Source: Flammula alnicola (taxonomy: Eukaryota > Basidiomycota > Agaricomycetes > Agaricales > Strophariaceae). From it: 64,000 bases of DNA. Made by a program: the position numbers and the translations under genes. The notes below the pieces were generated by a model. It searched no databases. It was not told the origin of the DNA and saw only the letters and a list, made by a program, of their open reading frames with translations. Shown one piece after another: positions 11,172 to 22,705 of the stretch (position 1 is the first letter of the stretch; each line of letters opens with the position of its first letter). The stretch covers positions 1-64,000 of the forward strand of contig JADNRV010000255.1 of NCBI GenBank assembly GCA_015499995.1. The letters are read 5' to 3'.

Positions 11172-14100
11172 GTTGATGCAAATCCTGCAATAGAGACGTG
11201 TTGAGTTGGTTCTGGGTTTGTAGACTGTATAAGGATGTGATTAAGACACACACTCCAAGGCACACTAATCGCCGCTACTATTGTTGAACCGATATCGCAC
11301 ACATCCGCTTTTGGCAAGAGGTTTTTAAGTCATTTCGACTCCTCCTTGACTACCCGAATGCCGCAAATACCGCAAATACGTCAAGTGTACAGAAATAATT
11401 GTAACTCCGAGAAGCGTTGCAATTATGGGTCCAAGGCAAGGAACAATTATGTTGGAAGTGGTGTGAGAAATCAAATTGCAACGATACTACGTATGAAACA
11501 TGCATGGTGTGATCGTCGTGCTAAGTATGCATGTACTCTAATACCATCCTGATAGACGACAAGCTCGTGCGCATAAGTATCCAGTTCTCGAATAACGGAA
11601 CGTGGTGGATGACACTTTGCGACTATGAGGGTTGGAACAATGGTTGAAGAGCGAGCATTAATTCATCGTCTTCGGGCTTCCCATTAATTAAAAGGTTACA
11701 ACCGGAGACTCACAGAGGGACACACTCACAAATGAACCCCATCCCCATCCATGAATCCCTCAATCGATAAATGCCCCGAGATTGGAGGTCGTCGGCCTAC
11801 GGCAGGCGCTTCGGGAACTTGAGTCTTGAGTATTATGAAATAGGTGAATGAAGACGTTGATGTGACAAGAAGGGAAGATGCCAGACGCACGCTCTATCAG
11901 CGGGCGACCGACGACATGACGGTGTGGGTCAAGGTGAAAGAAAGGCTTGTTGATTGTTGTTACCTCGGGTAGTGGCGGCCCAACTTGGGGCGGACGCTTT
12001 TAACCCACTCCTCAGGTTCAAGTTCAACCGTGCTCATTCCTTCCTATCCTCGAATGCATTGTATAACCGACTTCGATGCGGCCAGTAGTGAGTTCATTCT
12101 GTTTGTGGTGGTATGGATGACAAGAACTCACCTATTTTTCAGTGTTCTTTCGACGTCCATATTCGTGATCTTTTCCCTGCCACGCAGGCCGATTTTGCGT
12201 AATCCTAGCATATTGATGTGACCCTCGAACAATGGTTAGATCTACTCCTTTGGTGAGTTCACCCTGAATAGGTTGCTTCGATCTTTTCTAATAGTTTTCT
12301 GTCTCCATGTAGGTCCATCATCACGCCCACCATGTTCAAGGAAGCCCAACTTGCCCGCTACGGCATCTGGCAGCAGCTTTCAAGCCTCTCCATCTCTCAT
12401 CCCGGGCCCATTTCTGGTCCTTGAAGACTACCCTGCCTTGCTCTCTCCCTTCTGCGGTTCGCCCTTCATGGTCAGTTGCTATCGCGTCATGTAGATCCAA
12501 CCCACACCGCTGGCTCTCAGGCAGCACATTTGTCATTGCGAACACTGTCCACAACACCAGTCCTCAATACCCACATCGTTCCTGTTTTACGGCGGGCTGA
12601 CCCGAGGACTAGAAGCTCCTTGAGAGCGCCATCTGCTCATGGCGTTATAGGCACCGTAGATACCCTATCCCACACCGGTATCTTATCCAGCTCCCAAGAT
12701 TTCTGCTTCTCTGCCCCTCGAGCAGGCGCAGCCATGCAAACATGACCACCAAAGGTTGGACATTGGATGCTGGTTGCTAGAGACCGCTGGAGGAGGAGGA
12801 ATCCATTCACGATCAACCAACACGATCCAACATCATCTTCTCTCGCAAGAAGCGAGCGCCCTGCAGGTTGATTTACGGGCTTTCATTGTGACTTTCCTCG
12901 CACCCATCGCCATCGGGTCAATCGACATCTGTGATACCCACGCGCGATGTCTCGACTCTCCGCAATCGAAGGATCAGACAAGGCGACTTTGTCCTCATAC
13001 TCAGACGTTCTACATTACCGCCTTTATCCACTCATCCACGATCCCTATTACTTATCTCTTGACCACCCGTTCTTCCCACTTCGGCCGTAAAACTCCTACA
13101 TCTTCCATTTCACTCCTATCCTAGGAGTTCAACCACCTCTCATAGCGTGCCGACGTGGCATTAGGATACGTCAGCGCTGGTTGACAACTAGAACTGCCGT
13201 TCGCCTACGTCCTTGACCAAAGAAGAGGAGTTATGCTCTCATTCGCCGCTCACCCATCATGCATCAACGCCAATGATCCCTCTGCGGAAATTCCTCCTTC
13301 CTCTATCGCTGTCTCCTTCCTCTCTCTCCTTCGCGTCGTTTCTCTTTCTTCTAACGTGACGTCGCACAAAATGAAGGTACAACGCGACTATTCCGACCAA
13401 GAGATGGGAGAACGGATCTTCAGAGCGTCCTTTGGGGTTCTTCCTCTGACCGACACCCTCTCCGAGTACTGTCACCGATGGATGCCGACGGTGGTTTAAG
13501 TTGGAGTAGAAGCTCTTCGTCAATGCGCCGCTCGCTGTCTCCTCTTCAGCAGCCTTTTGCCGATGTGACGTTGCAAATGTGGACACTCGAACACCACTTT
13601 AATCAAAAGGAAGCTTCTTCAGAACCTCGTCGCCGGCTTTCCTCGCCATGTGGGTGAGCATGGGTGGGTAGTGGGTGAGCTGTCGGCTTGGCCGTGGGTC
13701 AGTCGATGGCTATTTATGGGCGGTGTTCATTGTCGGCTCCTTAGGATTAGTCTACAGCGGCCTCGATCTGGAGAGGGGGCGGAGGAGGCTGAACAGGATG
13801 AACGAAGAGTAGGAGGGCGAGGAGGAAGGGAACGGGGAGATGGAGCATGTTGATGGAGGATCAGGATGTCGAGGTCGAGTTCGATGTAAAAACATCCCCG
13901 CAGCTCGACCTAGATCTCTGGATCTGAGGGCGCTTTCTTCTCCCTTCATATCTCTCTCTGTGCCTTGGAATATTTCTTAAACCTATAACCATTTCATATT
14001 CGAAAATTCAACTATTAGGACTACTAGAAGCACGACTCTACGAAGCTTTGTATTGAGTTCATATAAAAGAGATTTAATTAATATGCGGCTTTCTGAGAAG

Positions 14101-14880
14101 TTAGGCAGGAGGTCAAGTTTGAACTTCAAAGCTCACGTCAGATGTCAAGCAGCGGTCGAGGCTGGAATTCAATGGCAAAGAATGAATTCGAAACGTTGAG
14201 CATTGAGGGACACAGATTGAACACTGTACCTCGAGTTTCCAATGCCTTGACTGGGATAATCTGACAGGCTAGTGCGATTTCTCAGCATTACGATTCATCG
14301 AATCACCAAAACAAGAAAGAGCTCGTAGACAAACCTCTTTTCTCATTCTTTCTCATCCTCCTTGCCCTTTGCCCTCCTCCTTATCCCGATCTCCATTCTT
14401 CAGCGTCCATCCAGAAATCCAGGAAGGCTACTCAAACTTGGCAGAGTTTGAGCGTCCGAGATCCGAGATTCTAGATTTCAGTACCACTAGCATTTCAAAT
14501 TCGAATTTGACGGACATTAGTAGGGCCTACGAGGGTGGATAAAGGTGAATGATTGGACAGCTACGCCTACGGCGTCAGAAGCGGGCGCCGAGCTTTGGAT
14601 GCCCGTAACTTTGTAACTCGAGTCGTATATGCGGTACATGGGCAGTGTAGTATACAGACGTGCAGGAGCAGAGGAGTCGATTCCGATGCTCGATGTTCTA
14701 TGCTCTGCGATCAAGGGATAGAACGTACGACCTGGGAGGTTAGGATCGTCAGTAAAACGAATTCAAGGACGGAAGATAGAAGAATTCGTGAAGGACGAAC
14801 CGGATTCATCATTGCACCACTCTCTCAAATCGCACTGATGGAGATGATTATGCAGAGATCCTCAAGAGGGACGAGCTAAG
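11172..14880. other. 3.7 kb without a supported gene
   Basis: Contains the RAE1 promoter side. Short frames on both strands show no clear family motif. The stretch 12270-13500 (plus) is moderately GC-rich with pyrimidine runs and could be a degraded gene: fragments such as GIWQQLSSLSISHPGP and GERIFRASFGVLPLTDTLSE are gene-like. I could not chain them into one reading. Confidence 0.4.
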
Positions 14881-14989
14881 GAGATGAATCAGCAGCAATA
14901 GCATACGTAAAAGGATTGGTAACAGACCAACATTCTAGAATTACCAGAACAGATGTAGCAGGAGCAGCAAGTCCCATGAAGTCGATTAT

Positions 14990-15870
14990 CCAATGAAAAG
15001 CTCCTGCCGATGGTCAGTTCTGTGTAAGTCAAAAAGCTGCAAAGTAAGATATAAGAAACTCGCGTAGTATCCAAAGAAGAGACCTAACCAAATACACAAC
15101 GTACCAGACATCCCACAAGGTCTGCACTCCTCTTCGGACAACATAACGATACTGGTCGCGACTGTCGAAGTCAAGCTACGCGTCCAGTCAGGGCATCCGG
15201 GAGTCACGAACAGAGGTAGGTCTGCATTGATACATAACGAGTCGCAAAGGGCAACCTGCGTCAGGAGGAGTATGATGCCCTCGCGGTCAAGGGATCTGAC
15301 TAGGAAATAAATGTCAGCGAGGCCAGATGAAATGCGGGTCTCTGACATACCAACTTGAATAACATTATCAGGCGATGATCTAGCAGCATAATTTGACATT
15401 GACATGCCGACACTAAATCCAAGATCTGCGATGGGTTCTTCATCCAGTTTCGTTAATTGTATACGAACACCTGTTATAATAATCATTTACATATTTGAAG
15501 GTTGTATACGTACTTATTTTATAGGCACCCGAATTCTCAACAATTTGTGCACTGGGAATCTCGATAGCAACCAGGTGCGACCTTTCCTCACTGCCGCTCA
15601 CTTTAGAAATCGAGATGGTGAAATAATCAGCATTTGGCGGTCTAGGAAAAGAAAATAGTCAGAAGTACTCAGGAACCAACGAATTATCGTACCGCTTACA
15701 CTAAAAAGGTTCTCCGAAGGTTCCAAAAGGGGTCTGTCGGGGGCCCTTCCCAACAACTTCCGTCTCCTCGAAGACGAGGTCATCCATCAGCAGCTTGGCC
15801 ACAACACGAGCATTTTCGGAAAGGTCTGCTAGTTTGGGTTGAAGCGTGAAATCTATCTATCATGCGAATT
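14990..15870 (-). pseudogene. Unknown spliced gene remnant
   Basis: Exon-like minus-strand blocks, in order: FTLQPKLADLSENARVVAKL with LLMDDLVFEETEVVGKGP (about 15860-15707); then, after a GT...CCTAG gap, PPNADYFTISISKVSGSEER and LVAIEIPSAQIVENSGAYKI (about 15645-15515); then GVRIQLTKLDEEPIADLGFS (about 15475-15350); then LTQVALCDSLCINADLPLFV (about 15280-15100). Spacing and borders resemble real mushroom introns. Joining the first two blocks at the only good donor and acceptor makes a stop codon, so the gene is probably broken or its splicing is unusual. I do not recognise the family. Confidence 0.3.
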
Positions 15871-16382
15871 AGACGACGTGCTGTATCACATAACAATGGC
15901 GCCTACCATGAAGGATTATTCTATGTCATGAAAAATTCAGACATGTTCGCATAATAATAATAGCTGTGCACGTACGTGTCTGTGTAAAGGAGGAAAATGG
16001 ATCCTCCTTCGACGCTTGACGCGTGACAGTCAAGAGCAATCGACGCCTATCATTCAAGTAAGAAAAGTCGATTAAATGTATTGGAAAGCTGCTCACATTA
16101 AGCCATCTACCCGCTTGACAGTTTAACACTGCACAGTGCACAACTTCCAACCAACTTCCAATCACCTAGTCTCGTACCAAGACCGTCCACGCTCTCACGT
16201 TGTGAGAGGGGATTTGATTGAGCCTATCCAATCACCGAAGTTCGTCCCTACCAAGTTGGCTATAATTTACGGCTAGGCTGGATGCAATTGAATTCGGGGG
16301 AACTGTTTGTGCAGGAACAGATATAAAAATTGCCGACAGGGTGAGCATGAAACGAAAAAAATAAGTTGAACGATGTGCATTC

Positions 16383-16409
16383 GTATGGCACATATAATGT
16401 GCAATAAAT
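16383..16409 (+). repeat. Left 27-bp terminal inverted repeat
   Basis: Begins GTATGGCACATATAATGTGC and continues for 7 more bases. It is a perfect inverted match to 19556-19582 and 27162-27188. The next inward bases (GGCATGTTTTT, GACATGTTTTC) contain inverted forms of the ACATG-GAAAA motif found near the right end. Confidence 0.85.
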
Positions 16410-16445
16410 CAAGGCATGTTTTTCTCACAAGTAAACGACATGTTT

Positions 16446-18814
16446 TCAGGCCGTCTGCATTCATATTAGCGAGTGTTAAGAAATTATATGTGATCAGACT
16501 TACCGTGAAGATCTTCCCGTGTTTTCGGAGAATATGCTGCAGGTCGGAGATCCCAGATGGATCATAGAACTCCCGAGACATCGACTTGCGGAACTCGTAA
16601 AGGAGGATGAGCAACGGCTGAGCTAGCATATTTACTTTGTATATGCAAGTCAGAACCTCCTCACGAGACATGGATCGACGTTGAAAGTAGAGGATGAGGA
16701 GCATGTGGACGTCATACAAAAGTACAATCAAAGGACCTAGTCCATGGGGACCAAGACGAAAATTGTCACCAAGCATGATATGAAAATCATCCCAATCGCC
16801 ATTAGGATCCTCTTCCAGCTCTTCCTTCATATGAACGAGGTCGGTGATGAAGCGAAAAGAAGGGGTGAGGGTTTCCACAGTGTCGGTGATGAGTGCGACA
16901 AGTGCACCACTGTTAGAGAACGTTTGAAACTGTAGCTGTTCGAGCTTCTCCTGATAAGGTTTGATCATCACAATCATGTTCCAATATGCGCCGCTGGCGC
17001 GATTAGGCCACTGATAATGCCAACAGGTTAGGTCTGATTAGCATAAGGATTTCAAACAGGCGACGCACCCATGACCCCGGCACCTTCTTTCGGTTATCCA
17101 AGGATGGATCACATATGTTGATTGAAAGGCGATTCAGTAGGATGGCGCATGAGGTTATATCTTGTATATAGATATGTCAGTCGATTGAAAATGGTGATAG
17201 AGACCAGACTACTCACTGAACTCGTCCAGAACTGTCTCTTCATCTTCCTCCTCGCGCTCCGCATGCTCTGCGTGCTCCGCATTGGATTCTGAGTTGTGCT
17301 TCTAGAAAGAGATGGGTTAAAGCTGTGAAAACGGAAAGAGTTATGCGAAAGACCTCTTCAAACTGAGCTTTGGATTCATCGGGAGGATTCTATATGGGTG
17401 TGTTAGGCAGACTAAAGTCGTGGGAAGTAGCAGTAACTACCTCCGCCGAATGCTTTTTTGTCTCCTCTGGAGTGGGAGAGGTGTCGTCCTCTGAGGACTG
17501 TGATATTTGGGTGAGTCGAGAAGGAGAAGAAGAGTCATTCAACCGACGAACTGAATCAGAACCCTTGTGACTGTCACTATGATCCACCGACATCTCTGAG
17601 TCAGATTCAGAGTCGACGTCATCAACACGGTCGGCCTTATATTCCTTCGGCTGGAAGTCGAAGCCAGCATCCAATTTCAAATCAGGCTCAGTAGAAGCAG
17701 GAAGAAGAAAAAAAGTTCTGGTATACTGGGAAGCTCGATATTTGGCAGTCGCCCTTGTTGACCAACGATATGTATAAGTAGAGACCAATAAGAAAATGGA
17801 TGTTCAAACTCACTGCTGGAGGTGCACGAGGTTGAGCGAAGACGAGTTGGTAATGTCACGGCGGAGGCGAAGAATGCCATCAGTTCCTCTTCCCATTCCT
17901 AGGCGAAACAGCAAACGCCATCCCTCCATTGAATACTCTGGGAAGGCAGAAATGACAGCTATATGAATTTCCTCGGAGGATGGCTGTTTCGGCAACTCAA
18001 TGATTCGACAATAGCCCATGTATGCAAAACTATCCATGCTGCGACAGAATGACAAACGTTAACCCGCTGTAGACGAACCAAAAAAAAGCAGAAATCATAC
18101 TCCGACTCGCGAGGCTGGGTTATCATGACATTTTCCTTCTGGAATGCAGACGCTCTCGGAAAAAGAGTGGCATTCCACTTGAGCAGTGCTTGCTTCTTCG
18201 GCTTCGGTGCTGGAGGTTCTGGCTTCACTCGTTTCCTCAACGGAGACGATCCTTTTCTGGCCCTTCTTTTTTTATCGACCTGATTGGTTTGCTTCGTCCA
18301 CTGTTGCTGGTGTATCTCAAGGAACTAATCAGTGAAAATGTATTTGAATACTGTAAAGAATAAATACTTGTGTCGAAGGATCAAATAGCTTCTTCTTGGG
18401 TTCTATGTTCGGGTCACCTTGAGCACGTCGCTCATTACGTAGCTTCGCTGCATCAAGAAAAGACTGGGGAAGAGGTGGAGCCTTGGGTGGGGCAGTCTTG
18501 GCAGAGGCAGCTGCTGGAGCTTCGTTCGGGGTGATCTGTTCATTGAGTCTAAAAAATTGATGTAGAAGACGCCATATAAATTCACGTACCTCAGGCTCTT
18601 TACCAGATTCTGAACTTTTGGCAGGTGGATCTTGCGGTGTGGCCTGAGAATCCCTTTGACTCTTTTCATGCTGGTTTCCACGACAACCGCAAAGGCATGG
18701 CAAGGGTAGCGCGTTGGCCTGTGACTCGCCATCTCGAGGATAGAAGTTATTGCAAGAACCCTCATCAGAGCAACGAGGATTCGTACAACGACCAAGAGTG
18801 GACCAGTGGACCAT
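16446..18814 (-). CDS. C-terminally truncated copy of the transposon accessory gene
   Basis: From the ATG at 18814 this is base-for-base the 5' part of the gene at 22706-26420. It has the same Cys cluster (GRCTNPRCSDEGSC, then CLCGC), the A/P linker, the acidic Ser/Glu stretch and the helical block ending LQHILRKHGKIF. The deletion point lies three codons into the next exon. After the GTAAGT...TGCAG intron the frame reads only Thr-Ala and then a TGA at 16446-16448. The product would keep the N-terminal half and lose the helical remainder, the PR tract and the HPDK end. Its promoter side up to the right TIR is intact, so it could be expressed. Truncated transposon proteins can act as repressors of the full element; here that is only a hypothesis. 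Confidence 0.5.
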
Positions 18815-19582
18815 GGTATTGGCCAGCAAGTCGGGCACAGAAGGCAGAAGAGTGGGAGTGAGAAAAGGTATGAGTAAGAAACAAAAATTTCTGTCGGGGG
18901 GTGATCACGGGAATTGCATGGGAATTCCGAACGGAAGTAAATGCCTTACTGTTATAGAACTCAAGGTTTCCATATGAAGTCTCTCTTTTTTGCCTGACAA
19001 AAAGGTTCGGAGTACATTAATTGGACATATATAGGTACTGACCAGTATGCGAGGGGTGATTCGAAATAGACGTGTGGCGCAATTCCCTTTCCAGACAGGT
19101 AAGATGATGGCCATACAGGTATGGCCGCCGGTGATCAAAACTGAAGTCCACCCACATGTGGGTCGGAATTTCCGCTTTCCAAACTTGTGTAATTCTAATT
19201 GTAATCCACTTTACACGCGGAAAACTTTTTATACATGCGGAAAACTTTTTAATATAACATGTGGAAAATTCCTTTTCTACAACCTAACATGTGTAACAAG
19301 TATTTTGCATATCCCACATGCGCAGAAATATTTTGTTAGACATCAACCTACGAGAATTGGCAAATATTGGCCTTGTGACAAAATGGGGATCTTCTTGTAG
19401 AACTTGTGGATAAATTAACAATGATGCAGAACATGTGCGCAAACTTAAATAGTCTGTCCAACTTGCGCAAAAATATGCAGAACGTGTGCGCAAACTTAAA
19501 TATTCTGACCAACTTGCGCAAAAAATGCTCAAAAATGGCTTCCGGACAATATTTTATTTATTGCACATTATATGTGCCATAC
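16449..19582. repeat. 3134-bp direct repeat, copy 1
   Basis: Identical as far as can be read to 24055-27188 at a fixed offset of 7606. All predicted peptides in the two copies are the same. Divergence begins abruptly at both ends, at GG/CCGTCTGCAT on the left and at GCCATAC on the right. Confidence 0.9.
19556..19582 (-). repeat. Right 27-bp terminal inverted repeat of the deleted copy
   Basis: Ends ATTATATGTGCCATAC and is the exact inverted repeat of 16383-16409. Sequence to the right (GTCAGGCCCC) differs from what follows the second copy, which fixes the element border at 19582. Confidence 0.85.
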
Positions 19583-20930
19583 GTCAGGCCCCCTTGTCCT
19601 CATCGACTTGTCCTCATCGATGACATCAGCACTCGGGAACACCACTCAACACGCTCGTTCGAGGGCAGAATACGGCGGCGTGTACCCATTGCACACAGTC
19701 CCGAGCAATCGTTTATCCATCGTTCGTAGGCAAGCGAAGCGTGTAGCTGTGGACTCGAAGCTGGGATACGAGGTTCGCAGGTGCTGAAGGTATGTATGAT
19801 CCACCACGAGAAGGGCATTTAAGGTACTTACGTGTCTTGCTTTGCAGTGTTCTCGTCCTCTAGTCGCCATCTGGTCCGCATCGTCCGAGGAACGGCGCCG
19901 CAACTGTCGAGAGCAGCTCACCAGCCGAGGCTTGTACGAGGTCATCTGCTGTCCTCTAGCACTGTTCCTCTGTAGTTCAGCCCAGTTTTCGAGGTGCGGT
20001 GATGCCTTTGCGGGGTCCGCATGCTCGTAGAAGGACAGACAAATGGGCAGGGATGGAGAGACGCCCACAGCCGGGATCGAGCGGCGGTTTGTTCGGTCTC
20101 TCGAGGACTGTAGGATGCGGATTTCCAGAACATTTCGAGGTGAGTATCGAACACTGCTTTAATTACCTGCGTGAGACGGCCTGCTGATGGTTACACATGT
20201 TCCAGGCATAGAACATATTAGCGCCAGATCAACTACGAAGATCGAGCGATGCAGCTTCCGGGTGTGGGCGGTTTTTGTGGCCTGCTCGTGGTTTGCAGGC
20301 GCTGCTGCGGTACACTGCGTCAATCGCCAGCAATGCAATGGGAGAGAAAGCGGCGACTTATGCGTCCGTTTGAGGTCGTCTTAAACTGTGCAGTGGGATA
20401 AAGAGAAGGGGTCAGTAACGAGGCTGAGGTGAGTATTAAATGTTACTTACTTGCATGATAGCTTTGCTGACTGATAAGGTGGTCTAAATATGTGATTATA
20501 AGCGACGAGTAGGCGACAAACAATAAACGTTGGGACCTACGAGCTGAGCAAGACGACGGACAACAGTGTTGGGTCAAGAGGACAGGTGATGGCTTACGAA
20601 CGGGACATTCGATGACGATGGGGAAGAGCGCTCGGGTTTCGAGGGAGAGTGGTCGAGGTGCATGCTCATTTGCGGCTTCGTTTGCAGCTCTGGAGTGTCC
20701 AGACGTCGTTGAACCGCTCGATGACGCGCTCCGCTTGTTCGCGGCTCTGGAGTGCCTAGACGACGCTGAATTGCACTCGTCGGGTGGCGGACTGCTTGGA
20801 TGAGCGGAGGTTATCATTCAATTAAATGAGGTAGTGTAATTTTAACCCTATGTCTACAATTCGAAGTATCAATTCCGTTCTCGATGCTCGTCTGCATGAA
20901 CATATATTCCAAGTTGTGAAGGAGAGATTT
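19583..20930. other. Spacer between deleted copy and integrase gene; no recognised gene
   Basis: Starts with a doubled CTTGTCCTCATCGA motif. Minus-strand frames are gene-like, such as HLENWAELQRNSARGQQ with RQLRRRSSDDADQM (19880-20030), LRTSYPSFESTATRFACLRT (19680-19790), and a peptide with two SRAAN blocks (about 20690-20770). I recognise no family. It could be the far end of the integrase transposon, a second cargo gene, or host DNA. I looked for another copy of the 27-bp TIR here and did not find one. Confidence 0.35.
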
Positions 20931-22602
20931 CTATTTGTCTACATTGCTATCACTGTCAGCAGCCATACTGATTGCCGTCAATCGAGTAATAGCTTCACAA
21001 TACACGTCAATGCCAAAGTTCCCATCGTCGAACTCAAAATTCATTCCTTCCAAAGCCGCCCGTGCTGCATCGATTTCCTCGTCGTCGTTAAGAAATATCC
21101 CAGCATCCCTTTCCGCATTCCGACTTGGGAATTCCTCGTAGTTTGGCTGAGTTGGATCATGTTCGAGTTCATCGGCCGGTGGAAAGCTTTCTTCGCCATC
21201 TACCCCGTATTCTGCATTGATTTCTTCCAAGGGGTCTCCCGGATCGCCAGTCCAGTATCCTTGGTTGATCGCCTGCTCACGACTGATTTGGTATAATGCA
21301 AGAGGTGTCTTGTTTCCTGCTGTGCGCACTTTATGAAGGTTCCATGATGCGACCGTCTCGTCGAGAGAGTTTTGAATGCGTTGATGGAAAGTGAGGAAAA
21401 GGCATACACGATGGATTGCCGACTCCATATCCAGCAATCCAATTTCCTCGAGGTACATAAAGAGGGTGCGAAAAACCTCCAAGGTATCTCTTCGTACATC
21501 CCGCCATAAACGCTCAATACGCACATTATGAATGGACCTTGGACAGAATTAGTGAATGTACTCCGAGTTAAACTGGAAACGAACCTTCCACGAAGATACG
21601 CACGATGGAGCTCTCCCCACCTCTCAATCATTCTCCTCTCCACGCCATTATTTTCAGTCCCAAAGTCACCTCTTATACGACTTGGCCACCCATATATTGC
21701 AATGGCAGCCATAAAGAAATTCTCGACCGTGCGGGCCTTCTTGTTATTCGAGCACTTTAGATAGATGATGAGGCGTGAATGACCGTCAACACAACCGTGG
21801 ACGTAAAATCCCCATGGGCGTAGCTTTTCATTTCCATCGTGATGCCAGAGAGCATTACTTCCTTGAACTTTATAAACTCTTCTTCTTATTGCCCCACCCC
21901 ACCTGCAAAACGACTTTGTTAATCTTTAAGCACTTGGAAATTTGGCAACAAAACGCACCGAAGTTCAACCCCAATGGAATCAACTCTTCGAAGACTTTTT
22001 TCCACCCTTATGCTTGGAACATGGACATCCATTGACTCTAAATGCCCTCGAACGATAACGGAGCCGGAAAGAGGATGTCGGGCGGAGATATCTGCGACAA
22101 GGGTATCCAGATTCTCGTCGCTAATATCTGTAAAAGGTCTTCGGGCTGTTCCTTTCCCACTAGCCTCCAGATGGTAGTAGAGTGTTCGTCTACTGACGCC
22201 CATTGCACGAGCGATCTGGTCCCAGGAAAGCTCCATATCGTGCAATTCGATGGCACGATCAAGGTCGATGATAAAGCGTGGCCGCCCACGTCCTTGGGGA
22301 CCACTTGTCGGTTGATGAGGTGGTTGGTAGCGCGTACGTGGCCGGTTTAACCATTCTTGAAGTGGGGATGCGACCTCAAGGACGAGGGAGATCAATCGAG
22401 CAATTTCCTCTTGCGTTGTCCAGGGATCATCAAGCTGTTCCAAAATTGAGTGGATTGCCTGTAGCTGTCTCACCATCCTCTCAACGCTTCCGTCCTCGGC
22501 ATTTGGCAAAGATTGTAAAATAAAGCGGCCTTCTCGAAGAACATTGCCCGCATGCAGAAAGAATAGCTGTACTGAATCTGTTTCAGTTGCAGAGGTGCTC
22601 AT
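20931..22602 (-). CDS. DDE integrase-core transposase with N-terminal HTH
   Basis: ATG at 22602 (MSTSATETDSVQLFFLHAGN). The N-terminal ~110 residues are helical. Then come GRGRPRFIIDLDRAIELHD and a helix-turn-helix, LSWDQIARAMGVSRRTLYYH. After an intron (donor GTGCGT near 21960, acceptor TTTTGCAG) the rve-type core follows: WHHDGNEKLRPWGFYVHGCV with DGHSRLIIYLKCS (first Asp), SRIRGDFGTENNGVERRM (second Asp), and, across a second intron, HNVRIERLWRDVRRD (Glu). The spacing matches mushroom and fish integrase-core proteins carrying the IERLW signature. The acidic C-terminus (DPGDPLEEINAEYG onward) ends at 20931. It is co-directional with the accessory gene and lies 103 bp downstream of it. Catalytic residues and frames look intact, so it is probably the autonomous recombinase of this element. 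Confidence 0.8.
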
Positions 22603-22705
22603 GGTTGTAGCGAGAGAAAGAATAACCTAAATTTTATTGTTGGGGCAGCTAAGACGTATGCCGAGACCAATGTACGATTGTGTACACGGCCAATAAACTA
22701 GCCAA

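Larger units (their letters stand above)
16383..19582. mobile_element. 3.2 kb internally deleted transposon derivative with 27-bp perfect TIRs
   Basis: The left end (16383-16409) starts GTATGGCACATATAATGTGC and is the exact reverse complement of the right end (19556-19582) over 27 bp. Only the first 66 bp (16383-16448) are unique to this copy. From 16449 to 19582 it matches 24055-27188 with a constant offset of 7606 and no visible difference. It therefore consists of one transposon end joined to the other end plus the 5' two-thirds of the accessory gene, with the integrase gene missing. This is the architecture of Ds-type deletion derivatives. The flanks of this unit taken alone show no target-site duplication. 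Confidence 0.8.

Noticed and set aside
12270..13600. F-box/LRR pseudogene
   Set aside because: Isolated gene-like fragments, but no F-box and no consistent frame or order.
20193..20230. Degenerate copy of the left transposon end (ACATGTTCCAGGC ... CATATTAGCG)
   Set aside because: Shares only short words with 16437-16475 and no TIR; likely chance.
20443..20817. Ankyrin or tandem-repeat protein suggested by two SRAAN blocks
   Set aside because: Only two short blocks, no ankyrin consensus and no coherent exon chain.
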